A stretch of DNA of 64,000 nucleotides from Sphingobacterium sp. UGAL515B_05. GTDB lineage: Bacteria; Bacteroidota; Bacteroidia; Sphingobacteriales; Sphingobacteriaceae. The DNA lies in NCBI RefSeq assembly GCF_033097525.1, contig NZ_CP109907.1, positions 186,001-250,000 of the forward strand, in the 5' to 3' direction. The notes beneath the pieces are model-generated. The model was not told the DNA's origin. It searched no databases and saw only the letters and a program-made list of their open reading frames with translations. The translations under genes and the position numbers were made by a program. Positions within the stretch are counted from its first letter, which is position 1, and each line of letters opens with the position of its first letter. Below are positions 9,161 through 19,430 of this stretch, piece after piece.

Positions 9161-10765
9161 TCAGGAAGATTTTTCGATTTTCAACCCATTCACTTTTACT
9201 GTTCCTTGATCCGCGAAAATAGTCCAAGGGTTTTGATCCATTTTATAGATCCGGTTGGTAAAAGCAACACGATCATTCACATATACGATACCAATCGATT
9301 TTTCGATAATAATTTTCACGTTAAAAAGCCGGTTGGTCGGTACTGTAAGTGGCGTAAAATTAAGTTCTGTTTTGCTTCCGCTGCCATTGCGTGCCTCTTT
9401 GTTCATAAACAGTGCGGGCATATTCCAGCGATTGGATGAAGTCAGATCAAAAGCAATGCTATATACTTCGGTCGGATCATCACATGCGCCAAATGAAAAA
9501 CCAAATTTGCTGGATTGGGAAGCATCAATCGTCATTGTCACTTTCACGGATGAAATGTTCCGGTTAAATTGTGCATAACTTCTTCCGCCAGATTGCGCTG
9601 TCAAACTATAGGTTTTATTCGATTCGGAAACTTGACCAACATTGCTCAGTTTTTCAAAGGCGACTTCCTTATTGAATTTACTGTTTAGGGCTTCCGGAAT
9701 TTTAGGATATAAACGTCCTGAAGCTCCCTGAACCAACTGATGTGAAATTAAATTTCCAGCCCAGGGCAGTTCGTTGTTATTATTTACTGTTTGCCCGGTC
9801 GAACACCAGCCCGAAAGATAACGTGTTGTACCGTCGCTAGCCGTCTTCCCCGCATAGAGATAAAGTCCATCAAAGGTTTCATGATGTCCTTCGCTATCCC
9901 GACAGATCGTCCAGGGGCCATCCGGAGAATCCGCAACACGATAAAATGTCTTGCGGTGTTCATCCCGGTTGATCCGCGAAAACAAGAGATACCATTTATT
10001 GCCCATTTTAAATAAATCCGGGCATTCCAATAGTTCTGCATCTGTTTCGATTCCATATTTCTCTACTGTACCTGTGGTCGCAACGAGCGGTTCAATCATA
10101 GACCAACTGCTTAAATCTGTCGACTGATAACGTGCCAGCGTTCCTTTTCCGTCTTTTCGTGTCGTGACCAGCATGACGTAGGCATTGCGGCCTTCATCCC
10201 AATAAACCTGTGGATCACGAAAATTATTTCGATCATAGCCCGGGGCAGCCTGCAGCGCCATCGCTGGTTGCTTGGTCCAATTCATTAAATCAGTTGACGT
10301 AGCCAACATAATCTTTTCCGCAGGCGTAAAAATATTGTTATGCCCCGTATAGAAACAGTAATACAATGTTCCTTTTTTAATAAAACTTCCTGTTCCGATC
10401 CATTCATCCTGACTCCCTACAGCACCCGACGACAATACTTCGGTATACCCCTCAAATGTTCCGTAATCACATGTCCGTGTGCTATAGATGGGATGCCTGT
10501 TGGCATTTTCATAGAGATAAAACAAGTAGAACTTGTTATCGTTGGCATTGTAGTACGGCATTGGATCGCCCACAAACCCCTGCTGGGGTCTGTAGAACCT
10601 TTGATAGGGTCCCACCTCCTGTCCCGAAATACAAGCCGTAGAGCTGTCCACAGGCAGTATTTCCATGGGCCTATCCAGCCCTGTCGAACTCTCGTCCCCA
10701 TTCTTGCAACTTGTCAACAAGCTTAGCAAGAATACTGTCGGAAACAAATACATCTTTGGTCTCAT
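9161..10765 (-). CDS. GH32-like lipoprotein with non-canonical first motif
   Basis: This 534-residue protein carries a lipoprotein signal (lipobox LLTSC, Cys20). It has a five-bladed-propeller-type sequence: QGFVGDPMPYY around residue 67 replaces the usual WMNDPN block but keeps the Asp, NNFRDPQVYW keeps the RDP block, and LLECPDLF keeps the EC block. A C-terminal jelly-roll-like domain follows (about 390-534). All three expected carboxylates are present, so it is probably an active fructosidase, perhaps surface-exposed, with a specificity differing from the neighbouring GH32 enzyme. A fructan-binding role is the alternative. It lies 66 nt upstream of that GH32 gene and 75 nt after the glycan-binding lipoprotein gene in the same operon. 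Confidence 0.85.
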   Translation of the reverse strand: MRPKMYLFPTVFLLSLLTSCKNGDESSTGLDRPMEILPVDSSTACISGQEVGPYQRFYRPQQGFVGDPMPYYNANDNKFYLFYLYENANRHPIYSTRTCDYGTFEGYTEVLSSGAVGSQDEWIGTGSFIKKGTLYYCFYTGHNNIFTPAEKIMLATSTDLMNWTKQPAMALQAAPGYDRNNFRDPQVYWDEGRNAYVMLVTTRKDGKGTLARYQSTDLSSWSMIEPLVATTGTVEKYGIETDAELLECPDLFKMGNKWYLLFSRINRDEHRKTFYRVADSPDGPWTICRDSEGHHETFDGLYLYAGKTASDGTTRYLSGWCSTGQTVNNNNELPWAGNLISHQLVQGASGRLYPKIPEALNSKFNKEVAFEKLSNVGQVSESNKTYSLTAQSGGRSYAQFNRNISSVKVTMTIDASQSSKFGFSFGACDDPTEVYSIAFDLTSSNRWNMPALFMNKEARNGSGSKTELNFTPLTVPTNRLFNVKIIIEKSIGIVYVNDRVAFTNRIYKMDQNPWTIFADQGTVKVNGLKIEKSS

Positions 10766-10840
10766 GATTTAAATCTTTCTATTAATCCCTGATTAGCTAT
10801 CATTTTTGTTTTTATAATAACTTGTTTTGTTTGTACTCGA

Positions 10841-11953
10841 TTACTCTTTGGGTAATGCCTTCAATTCGTCCCAGAACATCCGTTGGGTAGGAAATGCCAC
10901 GGGCTGCCCATTAGGATGCTCATGTGGCATTACCAGTATATTGTTAATGATAGCTTTTCTTCCGGTAGGAATCTGAAAAACCAATTCTTGCCACTCACCG
11001 ATATGATCTTTCGAATAATTGGCACGCAACCAATCTTTATTCTGTTCGCCATCCGATTGAATTTCCAATTGCACATCACCAGCTACATCTTTCAATACCA
11101 TCATCGAGAAACGCCCGTATTCTGCCGGATTTATCGTCACTTTATTTGCATTCCAGAGCGCTCCACCGTGCCAGCCTTCACCAGTTTTATTGTCCCGTAT
11201 AAAAGACGCACAGAAAGGTGTTGCATTAATTCCAGTGGTTTTCGGATTGGGATAAGGTGAATCCACCGTACTCACCCCTAACCCGTCGAAATGTGGAACG
11301 CTGGTTTCGCCATTATAAATCATAAAGATTTGTTTGGGTTCTGTACCCAATAGGGCAGTTACCGTGTATTGGAAAGTCTGCCCCATATACGCAAGGCTGT
11401 ATTTTATGGGGGAACTTAAATCCACGGGCCCACTCTGATTGGGCGTTATGCTTGCTCCGGCTGTAAATTCTATCGCAGGTGATAGGTTCTTTAGGTCTGT
11501 CCCCAGGGGTAAGTAAATTTTAATGCTTTTATTTTTCTGATCAATGATCCCTGCTTTTTCTCCGATGCGGAATGCCGTTATTTCTGCTTTGATTTCTTTG
11601 ACGGTTACCTGGTAGGTATTGAAAAGATTACCATTAAACACGCGGTAAGTAATCGGTGTTGTGCCAGAAAATGAAAAATTCTGGGCGATGCCTGAAGCTG
11701 GAGAAACCTTTGCATTGCTGGGCAATTCAATTGTCGGAGCTACCGCCGAAAGATCTGTACCTTCAGGAACCATGACAAGAATGGTACCTTTTGCCTGATC
11801 TACTTTCCCAATGGTATTGCCGACCTTGAAAGAAAGTACATCTACATCTGCACTCAAATTGAGTGTACTATCGGCATCACGCTTGCAGGCAGCGAGAAGC
11901 CCGATAAGTAGGATAGTAATCCCTACTTTTATATAATTGTTTAATGTGTTCAT
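10841..11953 (-). CDS. surface glycan-binding lipoprotein (SusE-position, DUF5018-like repeats)
   Basis: The 370-residue protein has a lipobox (LIGLLAAC). Two Ig-like repeats follow at about 35-115 and 116-200. Both carry the related phrases ITAFRIGEKAGIIDQ / LSFKVGNTIGKVDQ and PEGTDLSAVAPTIEL / PLGTDLKNLSPAIEF, typical of DUF5018-type domains. The C-terminal 165 residues look like a galactose-binding or CBM-like jelly roll (FDGLGVSTVDS, YGRFSMMVLKD, PTQRMFWDELKAL). Its place directly after SusD matches the levan-binding lipoprotein of the Bacteroides levan locus. It would hold fructan at the cell surface. Binding specificity is inferred from context only. Confidence 0.82.
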   Translation of the reverse strand: MNTLNNYIKVGITILLIGLLAACKRDADSTLNLSADVDVLSFKVGNTIGKVDQAKGTILVMVPEGTDLSAVAPTIELPSNAKVSPASGIAQNFSFSGTTPITYRVFNGNLFNTYQVTVKEIKAEITAFRIGEKAGIIDQKNKSIKIYLPLGTDLKNLSPAIEFTAGASITPNQSGPVDLSSPIKYSLAYMGQTFQYTVTALLGTEPKQIFMIYNGETSVPHFDGLGVSTVDSPYPNPKTTGINATPFCASFIRDNKTGEGWHGGALWNANKVTINPAEYGRFSMMVLKDVAGDVQLEIQSDGEQNKDWLRANYSKDHIGEWQELVFQIPTGRKAIINNILVMPHEHPNGQPVAFPTQRMFWDELKALPKE

Positions 11954-11996
11954 TGGAATAATTGGTTATGCTAATCGTTCAACAATAAATGCCTGT

Positions 11997-13679
11997 TTAA
12001 TAGCCTGGATTTTGTTTGTACAGATACTTACTTAATCTGATCTGTGCTTCGGGAATGGGCAGATATTCATTCCTATCTGCTGTAAAATGTGCCGAGGAAT
12101 AATAAGATCGACGTGACTTTTCTACATCATAATAGGCATTCATGGCCTGGTCTGCAATTCCCCAACGTACCAGATCAAAGAATCTTCCATTTTCCATTGC
12201 AAGCTCCAAGCGTCTTTCCCAACGTAACGCCTTCCGGGCATTTTCTTCGGTCCATACAATATTATCTCCATTTTTGTACGTTTCGATCAGCGTTTTATCA
12301 TTTGCATATCCTGTAAGTGAGGTGCTATTTTTTGCCCGCGTACGCACTTGATTGATCAATGGCAGTGCTTCAGCCGAACGATGCAGCTCGATAAGCGCCT
12401 CTGCCCGCATCAACAGCACATCGGCAAAGCGCAATACAATTCGATTCTTTGTATTCGCATAGAAGGGAACCATCGGAACGAAACAATCACAGTCGGGATC
12501 AACATTTTCTTTTAACGATGCATAAACAGCATACTCTGCCGGATTACGATTCCAGCTTTCTTCGTATGTTCTTTTGCTACTATACTTGTACGGTAAGCCC
12601 GGAATTGCAACTGTATGGAATAACCTCGGGTCATACTTCTCGGAGGTATTAAAGCTATTCAACGCATTATAATTATCCAGTGGTAGACCTTTACCCGTTG
12701 TGCGAAACGCATTGACAAGGCTTTGACTCGGTTTATTGAAATCACAACAGCCCACCCCCATAGGTACAGATAGTACATCAGAAAAGTTAACACGCCCAAA
12801 TTTTGTCCCGTCATCTTTTGAAAACTGAACTGAAAACAGCGCCTCTGTTCCATTTTCATATTTGCCCGGCAAGAAGTTAAATGCAAAGTCGGTTTCCAAC
12901 GTATGGTTCGATGAAAGCACAATATCCGTATTTTGTACAACCTTTTCCAAATCTCCCGCATCGATACCCGTCACCATATTACGTTCGGCATTGTCCTGAC
13001 GGTATCCCTTATACAGGTAAGCTTTGGCGAGATAAGCGGCGGCGGCGATACGATTGGCCCGACCGACCTCCGTTTGCACAGCAGGAAGATGATCTACCGC
13101 ATACTGAAAATCCGCTACAATCTTTTGCCATAGTGCATCGTTGCTTAGGGCTCTATTCGATACGGTTTCATAGCTGTCTACCGGTACATTTTCATCGATA
13201 TAAGGCACATATTTGAAAAGGATCTTGAGCATAAAGTAAAAATGCCCCCGCAGAAAACGTGCTTCACCCAGTTTTTCTTCCTTCCCATCGAAATTGTCCA
13301 TTTCCTGTATGGTCTTGATTGTCGTATTGGCACGCGAAATCGCAACGTACAACTGAAACCATAATTTATCCAACTCCGCAAAATTGGTTGTAATGTTATT
13401 TGAGACCTCAAGAAAATGAAAGGTCTGGATATCCTGTGGTCCCGATCCGCCTTTATAAGCATCGTCCGAGCGAACCGTACCATAGGGCCATAAGCTAAAA
13501 GGGACATCATAATGATCGTTGCCCAAAGCAGCATAGGTCGCTGTCAATAATCGTTCTGGCTCTTTAACCTGATCGGAGCTCAGTACACCATTGGGTGTTT
13601 GATCCAAAAATTTGGTACATCCCGGAAGTAGTCCAGCAAGAACCATAAGTATCGCTATTTTGGTGGTTATTTTTTTCAT
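11997..13679 (-). CDS. SusD-family nutrient-binding lipoprotein of the fructan locus
   Basis: A 560-residue SusD/RagB protein. It has a signal with lipobox LAGLLPGC, the opening FLDQTPNGVLSSDQ, and the helical core EARFLRGHFYFMLKILFKYVP (read from about residues 137-157). The C-terminal signature ARKALRWERRLELAMENGRFFDLVRWG is followed by PIPEAQIRLS. It should form the surface lid of the adjacent SusC and bind fructan oligosaccharides. It lies 44 nt after SusC and 43 nt before the glycan-binding lipoprotein. Family assignment is certain; substrate is inferred from the GH32 and fructokinase neighbours. Confidence 0.95.
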   Translation of the reverse strand: MKKITTKIAILMVLAGLLPGCTKFLDQTPNGVLSSDQVKEPERLLTATYAALGNDHYDVPFSLWPYGTVRSDDAYKGGSGPQDIQTFHFLEVSNNITTNFAELDKLWFQLYVAISRANTTIKTIQEMDNFDGKEEKLGEARFLRGHFYFMLKILFKYVPYIDENVPVDSYETVSNRALSNDALWQKIVADFQYAVDHLPAVQTEVGRANRIAAAAYLAKAYLYKGYRQDNAERNMVTGIDAGDLEKVVQNTDIVLSSNHTLETDFAFNFLPGKYENGTEALFSVQFSKDDGTKFGRVNFSDVLSVPMGVGCCDFNKPSQSLVNAFRTTGKGLPLDNYNALNSFNTSEKYDPRLFHTVAIPGLPYKYSSKRTYEESWNRNPAEYAVYASLKENVDPDCDCFVPMVPFYANTKNRIVLRFADVLLMRAEALIELHRSAEALPLINQVRTRAKNSTSLTGYANDKTLIETYKNGDNIVWTEENARKALRWERRLELAMENGRFFDLVRWGIADQAMNAYYDVEKSRRSYYSSAHFTADRNEYLPIPEAQIRLSKYLYKQNPGY

Positions 13680-13723
13680 CCGTATAAATTATTTATAAGT
13701 GTATAGCCTTATTTCTCCCCTTT

Positions 13724-16700
13724 TTAAAATCCAATATTTACTCCAGCTGTCCAGGTCGTTGGAATTGGATACCCCCAACCTACATTTTCAGGATCTACAC
13801 CTGTAAAATTCTTTGACTTAACGGTAAATAGGTTCTGACCGGTCACATAGATCCTTAGCCGGCTCATACGCAGGCGTGAGGCTGTTGCTGTTGGCAAGGT
13901 ATAGCCCAGAGACAGATTCCGGAGTTTCATATAAGATCCATTCTCAATAAAGTAATTTGACAGGCGGCCCTCGTCATTGTTGTTTGTCGTTTGTAAGGCC
14001 GGAATCGTCGACGTTGGATTTTGTGGTGTCCATGCATTCAGCAACCGAAGGCCTTTATTGGAATTGACGTCATCCACGCTCCAGAAGTCTGTTTGCTTTT
14101 TCAGCCAGTTTTCGACATCTATCCCCTGTACCCCCTGAAAGTATGCCGATAGGTCAAACCCTTTATATTTCAGCACAATATTGAGACTATAGGAAAAATC
14201 AGGATGTGGACTACCGATCCAGGTACGGTCCATATCCGTAATCTGCTTGTCCGCATCATAGACGTTGACGTAACGTAAACGCCCTATCCCCTTACCGGTC
14301 TGATTGACGTGCGCATCCACTTCGTCCTGATTCTGAAAAATACCGTCGGTGACATAGCCATAGAATGATCCCAGCGGCCGGCCGATAATATTATCGCCCT
14401 GACGACCTCCGTAGGAGTTTTCTACCGCTTCGGGCAAATGTGTCACCTTGTTTTTATAGGTAGAGAACACAGCCATCACATCATAATCCAGTCCAAACGA
14501 TGTTTTATTGCGATATCCAGCCGATACGTCCAAACCTTTATTTTCCATGGAGGCACCATTCGCCCAACGGTAACCGCCCTCTCCGACCACACCGATATAG
14601 GCTGGATTGATCAACATATCTTTAGTTGCTTTGACATACCAATCAATCGAACCATAGAGACTTTGCTTAAACAATGAAAAGTCCAAACCGATATTCGTCT
14701 GCGTTGTGGTTTCCCATTTCAGGTCATTGTTTTCTGTTTGAATTTTGCGATATCCCGACGGTAATTTTCCCGTTCCTGCGCCCGAGAGGTCGTATGCTGT
14801 GCCATCCACGATGTTCCATGTGGGATCAGCAACACCATATTCGGGGACGAACAGCGCATAGGTAGCCAGATTACCTATCCCTTGGTTACCTGTCTGCCCC
14901 CATCCAACACGCAGCTTGAGGTCCGAAATAAAGTTTTTTGTACTTGCCATAAAACGCTCGGACGAAATCCGCCACCCCGCTGTTACCGCCGGGAAAGTGG
15001 CAAAGCGGTTATTTTTACCGAAGCGGGAAGAGCCATCGTGCCGCACGGTGAAGGAAGCCAGATAGCGGTCATCATAGGAATAATTGGCCTTTCCAAAATA
15101 GGATAACAGCGAGAATCCCGTAGAGCCACCACCTACTGCCGCTGTGCCCGTACTCACACCTGGCCACATATACTCAGGTGTCTCTATGGCAAAGGCGCCA
15201 TCTCCGGCAGTATAGGCATTAAAATTGATATCATTCTGACGGTTCATTTCCATACCGGCAAGCACATCTAAGGTATGTTTATCAATCTCTTTCCGATAAG
15301 TTGCCGTATTGGACCAAGTCCACTTCATCCCATGGGACTGTTCCATATTAACCCCACTCCGGCTGCTGTTCATGAATCCCGAACGATAGGATACTTCCAA
15401 ATTACGTTTGTAAAAATTACTATAATCCAAACCGTAACTGGTGCGGACATGCAAACCTTTTATGACCTGTAGATCGGCATAGGCATTTCCAAACAACCGC
15501 CAATAATTATATTTATTGTTCCGGTTGTCATAAAGTACACGCATGGGATTATGGCGGTCGTTCATCCCCAATGATGGCCCACCCCATCCTATTCCATCTA
15601 CTGTATGGACAGGAATAATGGGCAATGCTTTTAACGAAAGGTCAAGCACATCGCCCGGTACCTGCACTTCACCGGTATTGTTTACCGTAAAATTCTCGCC
15701 CACCACCAAGCGTCCATCGAATAATTTATAATCGGCATTCATCCGGGCTGATATCCGCTGGAAATCCGTGTAACGGAGTGTCCCATTGTTGTGCAAATAA
15801 CCTAAGGAGAAAAAGGAACTGGACTTTTCTGTACCGGAGCTTAATGTCGCATTGTAAGATTGTTGCAATCCCGGTTTTGAAACTTCCTTAAACCAATCGG
15901 TATCAGAAGCGTACATGGTATGTTCACGGTCGATATACTTGGAAACAAAAACAGTATTGAGCTGAGGTACGCCATTTGCGTCGTTATTCCATTCAAACTG
16001 ATAACCAATATTATTTCCGTTAGGGTTTCCACCATTATTGATGGTGGCCTGCCACAATGCACGACCATATTGTTGGGCATCCAGCACTTTCATGCGATTA
16101 TTAAAATGCGTACTGGTAGCATAGGCGTCTACCGTAAGTTTAGGGGCACCTATCTTTCCTTTTTTTGTTGTGATGACAATAACACCATTCGCTGCGCGCG
16201 AGCCATAGATACTCGCCGAAGAAGCGTCCTTTAAAACCTGAATACTTTCGATATCATTCGAATTGAGCTCGTGCATTCCTCCCTGTGTGGGGGTTCCATC
16301 AATGACATACAAGGGATCCTGACTACTATTGATGGAACTGATTCCGCGCATACGCACTGTTGCCGCTCCACTCGGACTACCATCCGAAGTTACGGTCATA
16401 CCAGCGACCCGTCCTTGCAGCGCTTTCATCGGGTTATTTTCCGGAGCCTTCATCATCTCAGCAACATTAACAACACTCACTGCACCCGTCAAATCCTTCT
16501 TCCGTTCTGTTTGATATCCCGTAACGACCACTTCATCGAGCCCTTTTTCGGTAGGTGCAAGCTGAATATCGAGGAACTTTCTTCCTGCTACAGCAATCGC
16601 CTGGGAGGCATAGCCGACATAGCTTATTTCCAATGTACCCTGATTGCCCGAAGTCTGAAGGACAAATTCTCCCTTTTCATTTGTCTTGGTGGCTATTGTG

Positions 16701-16849
16701 GTTCCCTTCACCACTAAAGATGCCCCTACTATAGGTGCTGCTGTCCCGCTATCCGTAATTCTTCCCCGGATTTCAGTCTGTTGCGCAAATGCGACAACAG
16801 AAAAAAGTGCCAAAGACGGGAGCAGCATTGCTTTCTGTCTTGTAAACAT
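13724..16849 (-). CDS. SusC-family TonB-dependent transporter of the fructan locus (no STN)
   Basis: This 1041-residue outer-membrane importer has a signal peptide ending near AFAQ. The carboxypeptidase-regulatory-like domain (RGRITDSGTAAPIVGASLVV) begins straight after it, with no STN domain. The SusC marker LDEVVVTGYQTERKKDLTGAVS, the plug with SSINSSQDPLYVIDGTP and a barrel ending in NIGF follow. The missing STN domain agrees with control by the hybrid two-component system at 19700 rather than by a sigma/FecR pair. It is followed by SusD and preceded by fructokinase with a hairpin in between. It would import levan or inulin oligosaccharides with TonB energy. Confidence 0.95.
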   Translation of the reverse strand: MFTRQKAMLLPSLALFSVVAFAQQTEIRGRITDSGTAAPIVGASLVVKGTTIATKTNEKGEFVLQTSGNQGTLEISYVGYASQAIAVAGRKFLDIQLAPTEKGLDEVVVTGYQTERKKDLTGAVSVVNVAEMMKAPENNPMKALQGRVAGMTVTSDGSPSGAATVRMRGISSINSSQDPLYVIDGTPTQGGMHELNSNDIESIQVLKDASSASIYGSRAANGVIVITTKKGKIGAPKLTVDAYATSTHFNNRMKVLDAQQYGRALWQATINNGGNPNGNNIGYQFEWNNDANGVPQLNTVFVSKYIDREHTMYASDTDWFKEVSKPGLQQSYNATLSSGTEKSSSFFSLGYLHNNGTLRYTDFQRISARMNADYKLFDGRLVVGENFTVNNTGEVQVPGDVLDLSLKALPIIPVHTVDGIGWGGPSLGMNDRHNPMRVLYDNRNNKYNYWRLFGNAYADLQVIKGLHVRTSYGLDYSNFYKRNLEVSYRSGFMNSSRSGVNMEQSHGMKWTWSNTATYRKEIDKHTLDVLAGMEMNRQNDINFNAYTAGDGAFAIETPEYMWPGVSTGTAAVGGGSTGFSLLSYFGKANYSYDDRYLASFTVRHDGSSRFGKNNRFATFPAVTAGWRISSERFMASTKNFISDLKLRVGWGQTGNQGIGNLATYALFVPEYGVADPTWNIVDGTAYDLSGAGTGKLPSGYRKIQTENNDLKWETTTQTNIGLDFSLFKQSLYGSIDWYVKATKDMLINPAYIGVVGEGGYRWANGASMENKGLDVSAGYRNKTSFGLDYDVMAVFSTYKNKVTHLPEAVENSYGGRQGDNIIGRPLGSFYGYVTDGIFQNQDEVDAHVNQTGKGIGRLRYVNVYDADKQITDMDRTWIGSPHPDFSYSLNIVLKYKGFDLSAYFQGVQGIDVENWLKKQTDFWSVDDVNSNKGLRLLNAWTPQNPTSTIPALQTTNNNDEGRLSNYFIENGSYMKLRNLSLGYTLPTATASRLRMSRLRIYVTGQNLFTVKSKNFTGVDPENVGWGYPIPTTWTAGVNIGF

Positions 16850-16909
16850 AATTGGTTATAAGTAAATGGTTAATGATTTAGATTGATTATTTGATTATGA
16901 TAACGGGTA

Positions 16910-16932
16910 AACTGCTTCGTAAAGAAGCAGTT
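16910..16932 (-). other. hairpin between fructokinase and susC
   Basis: A perfect 9-bp inverted repeat (AACTGCTTC / GAAGCAGTT) with a 5-nt loop begins 3 nt after the fructokinase stop. On the minus strand it is followed by only a short T-run (TTTACC), so it could be a weak terminator or a processing site in front of the susC leader. A separate susC promoter could lie in the remaining 60 bp. Confidence 0.5.
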
Positions 16933-16935
16933 CAC

Positions 16936-17886
16936 CTACTGTTGCTTCTGAGCTCCATTGAAGATCGGATGCAACCATTGGAATCGATTGATGACCGCAT
17001 CGTTATATTCAGGACAAGCCCCCCGGCTCTGTGTCACAAATCCACTTAATGTGGCCGCAAATTCCAGTACTTCCTCCAGCTGAACACCTTCCTGCATCTG
17101 AAACCTTTTGGTCAGGAAAGCCGCCAAAAAAGAATCACCACTTCCGATGGTATCTTCTACCTGAACTTTCAAGGCTGGAAAATGATAACTGATATTGTCT
17201 TTTTTAAAATGATATACCGCTCCATCTGCACCATAGGTTACAATTGCCTCCTGAATTGCAAAACGCTCCATGATCAGGTCTACACGCTGCTGATCGGTAT
17301 AGGCATCCGTCGCGCCATTCCAGTCTGAAATAACATGCAGTTCCTCGGCATTCATTTTCACAAAATCAGCGTATCCCAACAGTGTATGTATTTTTTCCGG
17401 ACCAAAATAAGGTGTACGCAGGTTGACATCCATCACCCGGAAGCGGGCTTTTTCCAGCAATAATAGCAAGCTTTGAAAACTTACTTCATCCCGACAGGCC
17501 AGACTGCCATACACCAAAAAATCCACCGCTGCAACTGCCTCAAGAACAACATTGTCCACCGCTATTCTATCCCAAGCTACAGGATAAACGATATCGTAAT
17601 GCACGTCGCGTTTTGCATCGATCGAAACCTCTACTGTTGAAGTTGGTAACACGTCATCGTACTGGAAGAAATCGGTCGGGATACCCAGATCTTCACATAC
17701 ATTACGCAGTTCGTAACCATTATCGTCACGCCCTGTACGCGTTAGCATACGCGTTGTAACCCCCAATTTATTGAGGTGATAAGCCACATTCAAAGGCGCA
17801 CCGCCTAATTTTTTACCTGTAGGAAGATTGTCCCAAAGAACTTCGCCAAAACAAATACCCTGTATTGATTTATCTCCGTTTTTCAT
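16936..17886 (-). CDS. PfkB-family fructokinase
   Basis: A 316-residue ribokinase/PfkB sugar kinase. The N-terminal signature GGAPLNVAYHLNKLG (about 31-45) binds sugar. The C-terminal signature DTIGSGDSFLAAFL (about 244-257) carries the catalytic Asp and the anion hole. In this setting it should phosphorylate cytoplasmic fructose released by the GH32 enzymes and imported by the MFS protein, feeding glycolysis. The start is well supported by an AAGGAG Shine-Dalgarno at 17892-17897. It lies between the transporter gene and susC in the same orientation. Fructose is the best guess for the substrate; other ketoses are possible. Confidence 0.92.
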   Translation of the reverse strand: MKNGDKSIQGICFGEVLWDNLPTGKKLGGAPLNVAYHLNKLGVTTRMLTRTGRDDNGYELRNVCEDLGIPTDFFQYDDVLPTSTVEVSIDAKRDVHYDIVYPVAWDRIAVDNVVLEAVAAVDFLVYGSLACRDEVSFQSLLLLLEKARFRVMDVNLRTPYFGPEKIHTLLGYADFVKMNAEELHVISDWNGATDAYTDQQRVDLIMERFAIQEAIVTYGADGAVYHFKKDNISYHFPALKVQVEDTIGSGDSFLAAFLTKRFQMQEGVQLEEVLEFAATLSGFVTQSRGACPEYNDAVINRFQWLHPIFNGAQKQQ

Positions 17887-18085
17887 ATTTTCTCCTTTTT
17901 ATACAAAGCTTCGGCCGAGCGCCAAAAACCAAGTAACAAATTGATTATTATATTTCCCTTTAAATTCAATGTTGACAATAGATACACGCAACATGCTATC
18001 ACATTGTCTTTGATTAAATAACTTTCGATAGGCGCCGGTCGCTTCATGGCTACTCCGACGTCTATTAGCGTAGTCCAGCTAAAGA

Positions 18086-19408
18086 CTAATGTAGATTGAT
18101 GGTATGCCCAAGATCTTCCAATGATTTCCCTTTTGTCTCCGGCATAAACTTAAGCACATAAACAAGCTGCAGCACCATAAATAGAGCAAAGATCAAGAAG
18201 GTACCGCCGCCGCCGAGCATTTCCGTCAAGGCTGGAAAGCAAAAAGTGATAATCGCCGCCATCACCCAATGTGTCAAGCTACCAAATGTCTGCCCTTTGG
18301 CACGTACGTCGTTCGGAAAAATTTCCGAAATAAACACCCAAATCACCGCACCTTGCGAGAATGCGAAAAAGGCAATGAAACTCATCAGATAGATTGTGAT
18401 CGCAAAACCCGTCGTTTGGTTGGTATAAAAAGCATGGGAAACGAGTGCCAATGAAACAATCAGCCCGATCGAGCCCACCAACATTAATTTTCTTCTGCCC
18501 ACCTTATCGATGAAATTGATCGCCAACAACGTAAAAATAAAATTGACAACCCCTATACCTACTGTCGAAAGCAATGAACTCTGTGAGCCCAAACCAGCCA
18601 TTTCAAATACGCGGGGCGCATAATATATAATCGCGTTGATACCCGAAACTTGATTGAACAGCGCAAAACAAAAGGCCAATAAAATAGGTTTGGCATTTTC
18701 GCGAACGAAGAGTTTGCCTTCTCCTGTGGAATTGTTTTTGGACTCCTGAATTTTTGAAATCTCCAGCTCGTAACCATCTGAATTAATTTTTTTCATAATC
18801 CGTGTTGCCTCGGCCAAATTCCCCCTGTGCAGCAGCAACCATCTCGGACTTTCCGGGATGAGGAAGATCAAACAGAAGAATAACAACGACGGGAAGCACT
18901 GCACCCCCAGCATCCAGCGCCAGGACTCTTCGCCAACCTGACCGATAAAATAGTTGGACAAATAGGCAATCAAAATACCTAATACAACGTTGAATTGAAA
19001 AAGCCCTACCAACTTACCCCGCGATGCTGCCGGGGAGATTTCTGATATATAGATTGGTGCCGTTACCGAAGAGACGCCAACTCCTATGCCACCCAAAAAG
19101 CGGAATAAAATAAATATCGTCCAGTCATTCGCCAGTGCACTACCAATCGCTGAAATAAAGTAAAGGGCTGCAACAGCAAATAAGGTATTTTTACGGCCTA
19201 GTTTATCCGAAGGCAGTGCACCTAATGCTGCGCCGACAACTGTCCCTATCAAGGCGATGGCCATTGTCAGTCCATGCTGAAACTCACTCAAATGCCAGTG
19301 CTCCTGAACGGCCTTTTCTGCTCCCGAAATAACCGCTGTATCAAATCCAAATAAAAATCCGCCTAAAGCCACTACAAAGGACCAAGCTAATACCGTGTTT
19401 TTGTTCAT
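18086..19408 (-). CDS. MFS sugar porter (fructose/hexose uptake)
   Basis: The 440-residue membrane protein has about 12 hydrophobic segments and the sugar-porter family motifs: FLFGFDTAVISGAE in helix 1, SDKLGRKNTLF after helix 2, PESPRWLL after helix 6, and the final PETKGKSLEDLG. Such proteins carry hexoses across the inner membrane, usually with protons. Next to fructokinase and GH32 genes it is the expected fructose importer, matching the transporter of the Bacteroides levan locus. Its upstream region, shared with the hybrid regulator, contains a striking 11-bp inverted repeat (19431-19470) that may form its promoter or operator. Confidence 0.93.
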   Translation of the reverse strand: MNKNTVLAWSFVVALGGFLFGFDTAVISGAEKAVQEHWHLSEFQHGLTMAIALIGTVVGAALGALPSDKLGRKNTLFAVAALYFISAIGSALANDWTIFILFRFLGGIGVGVSSVTAPIYISEISPAASRGKLVGLFQFNVVLGILIAYLSNYFIGQVGEESWRWMLGVQCFPSLLFFCLIFLIPESPRWLLLHRGNLAEATRIMKKINSDGYELEISKIQESKNNSTGEGKLFVRENAKPILLAFCFALFNQVSGINAIIYYAPRVFEMAGLGSQSSLLSTVGIGVVNFIFTLLAINFIDKVGRRKLMLVGSIGLIVSLALVSHAFYTNQTTGFAITIYLMSFIAFFAFSQGAVIWVFISEIFPNDVRAKGQTFGSLTHWVMAAIITFCFPALTEMLGGGGTFLIFALFMVLQLVYVLKFMPETKGKSLEDLGHTINLH

Positions 19409-19430
19409 GTGATGATCTATAATTGATTAA

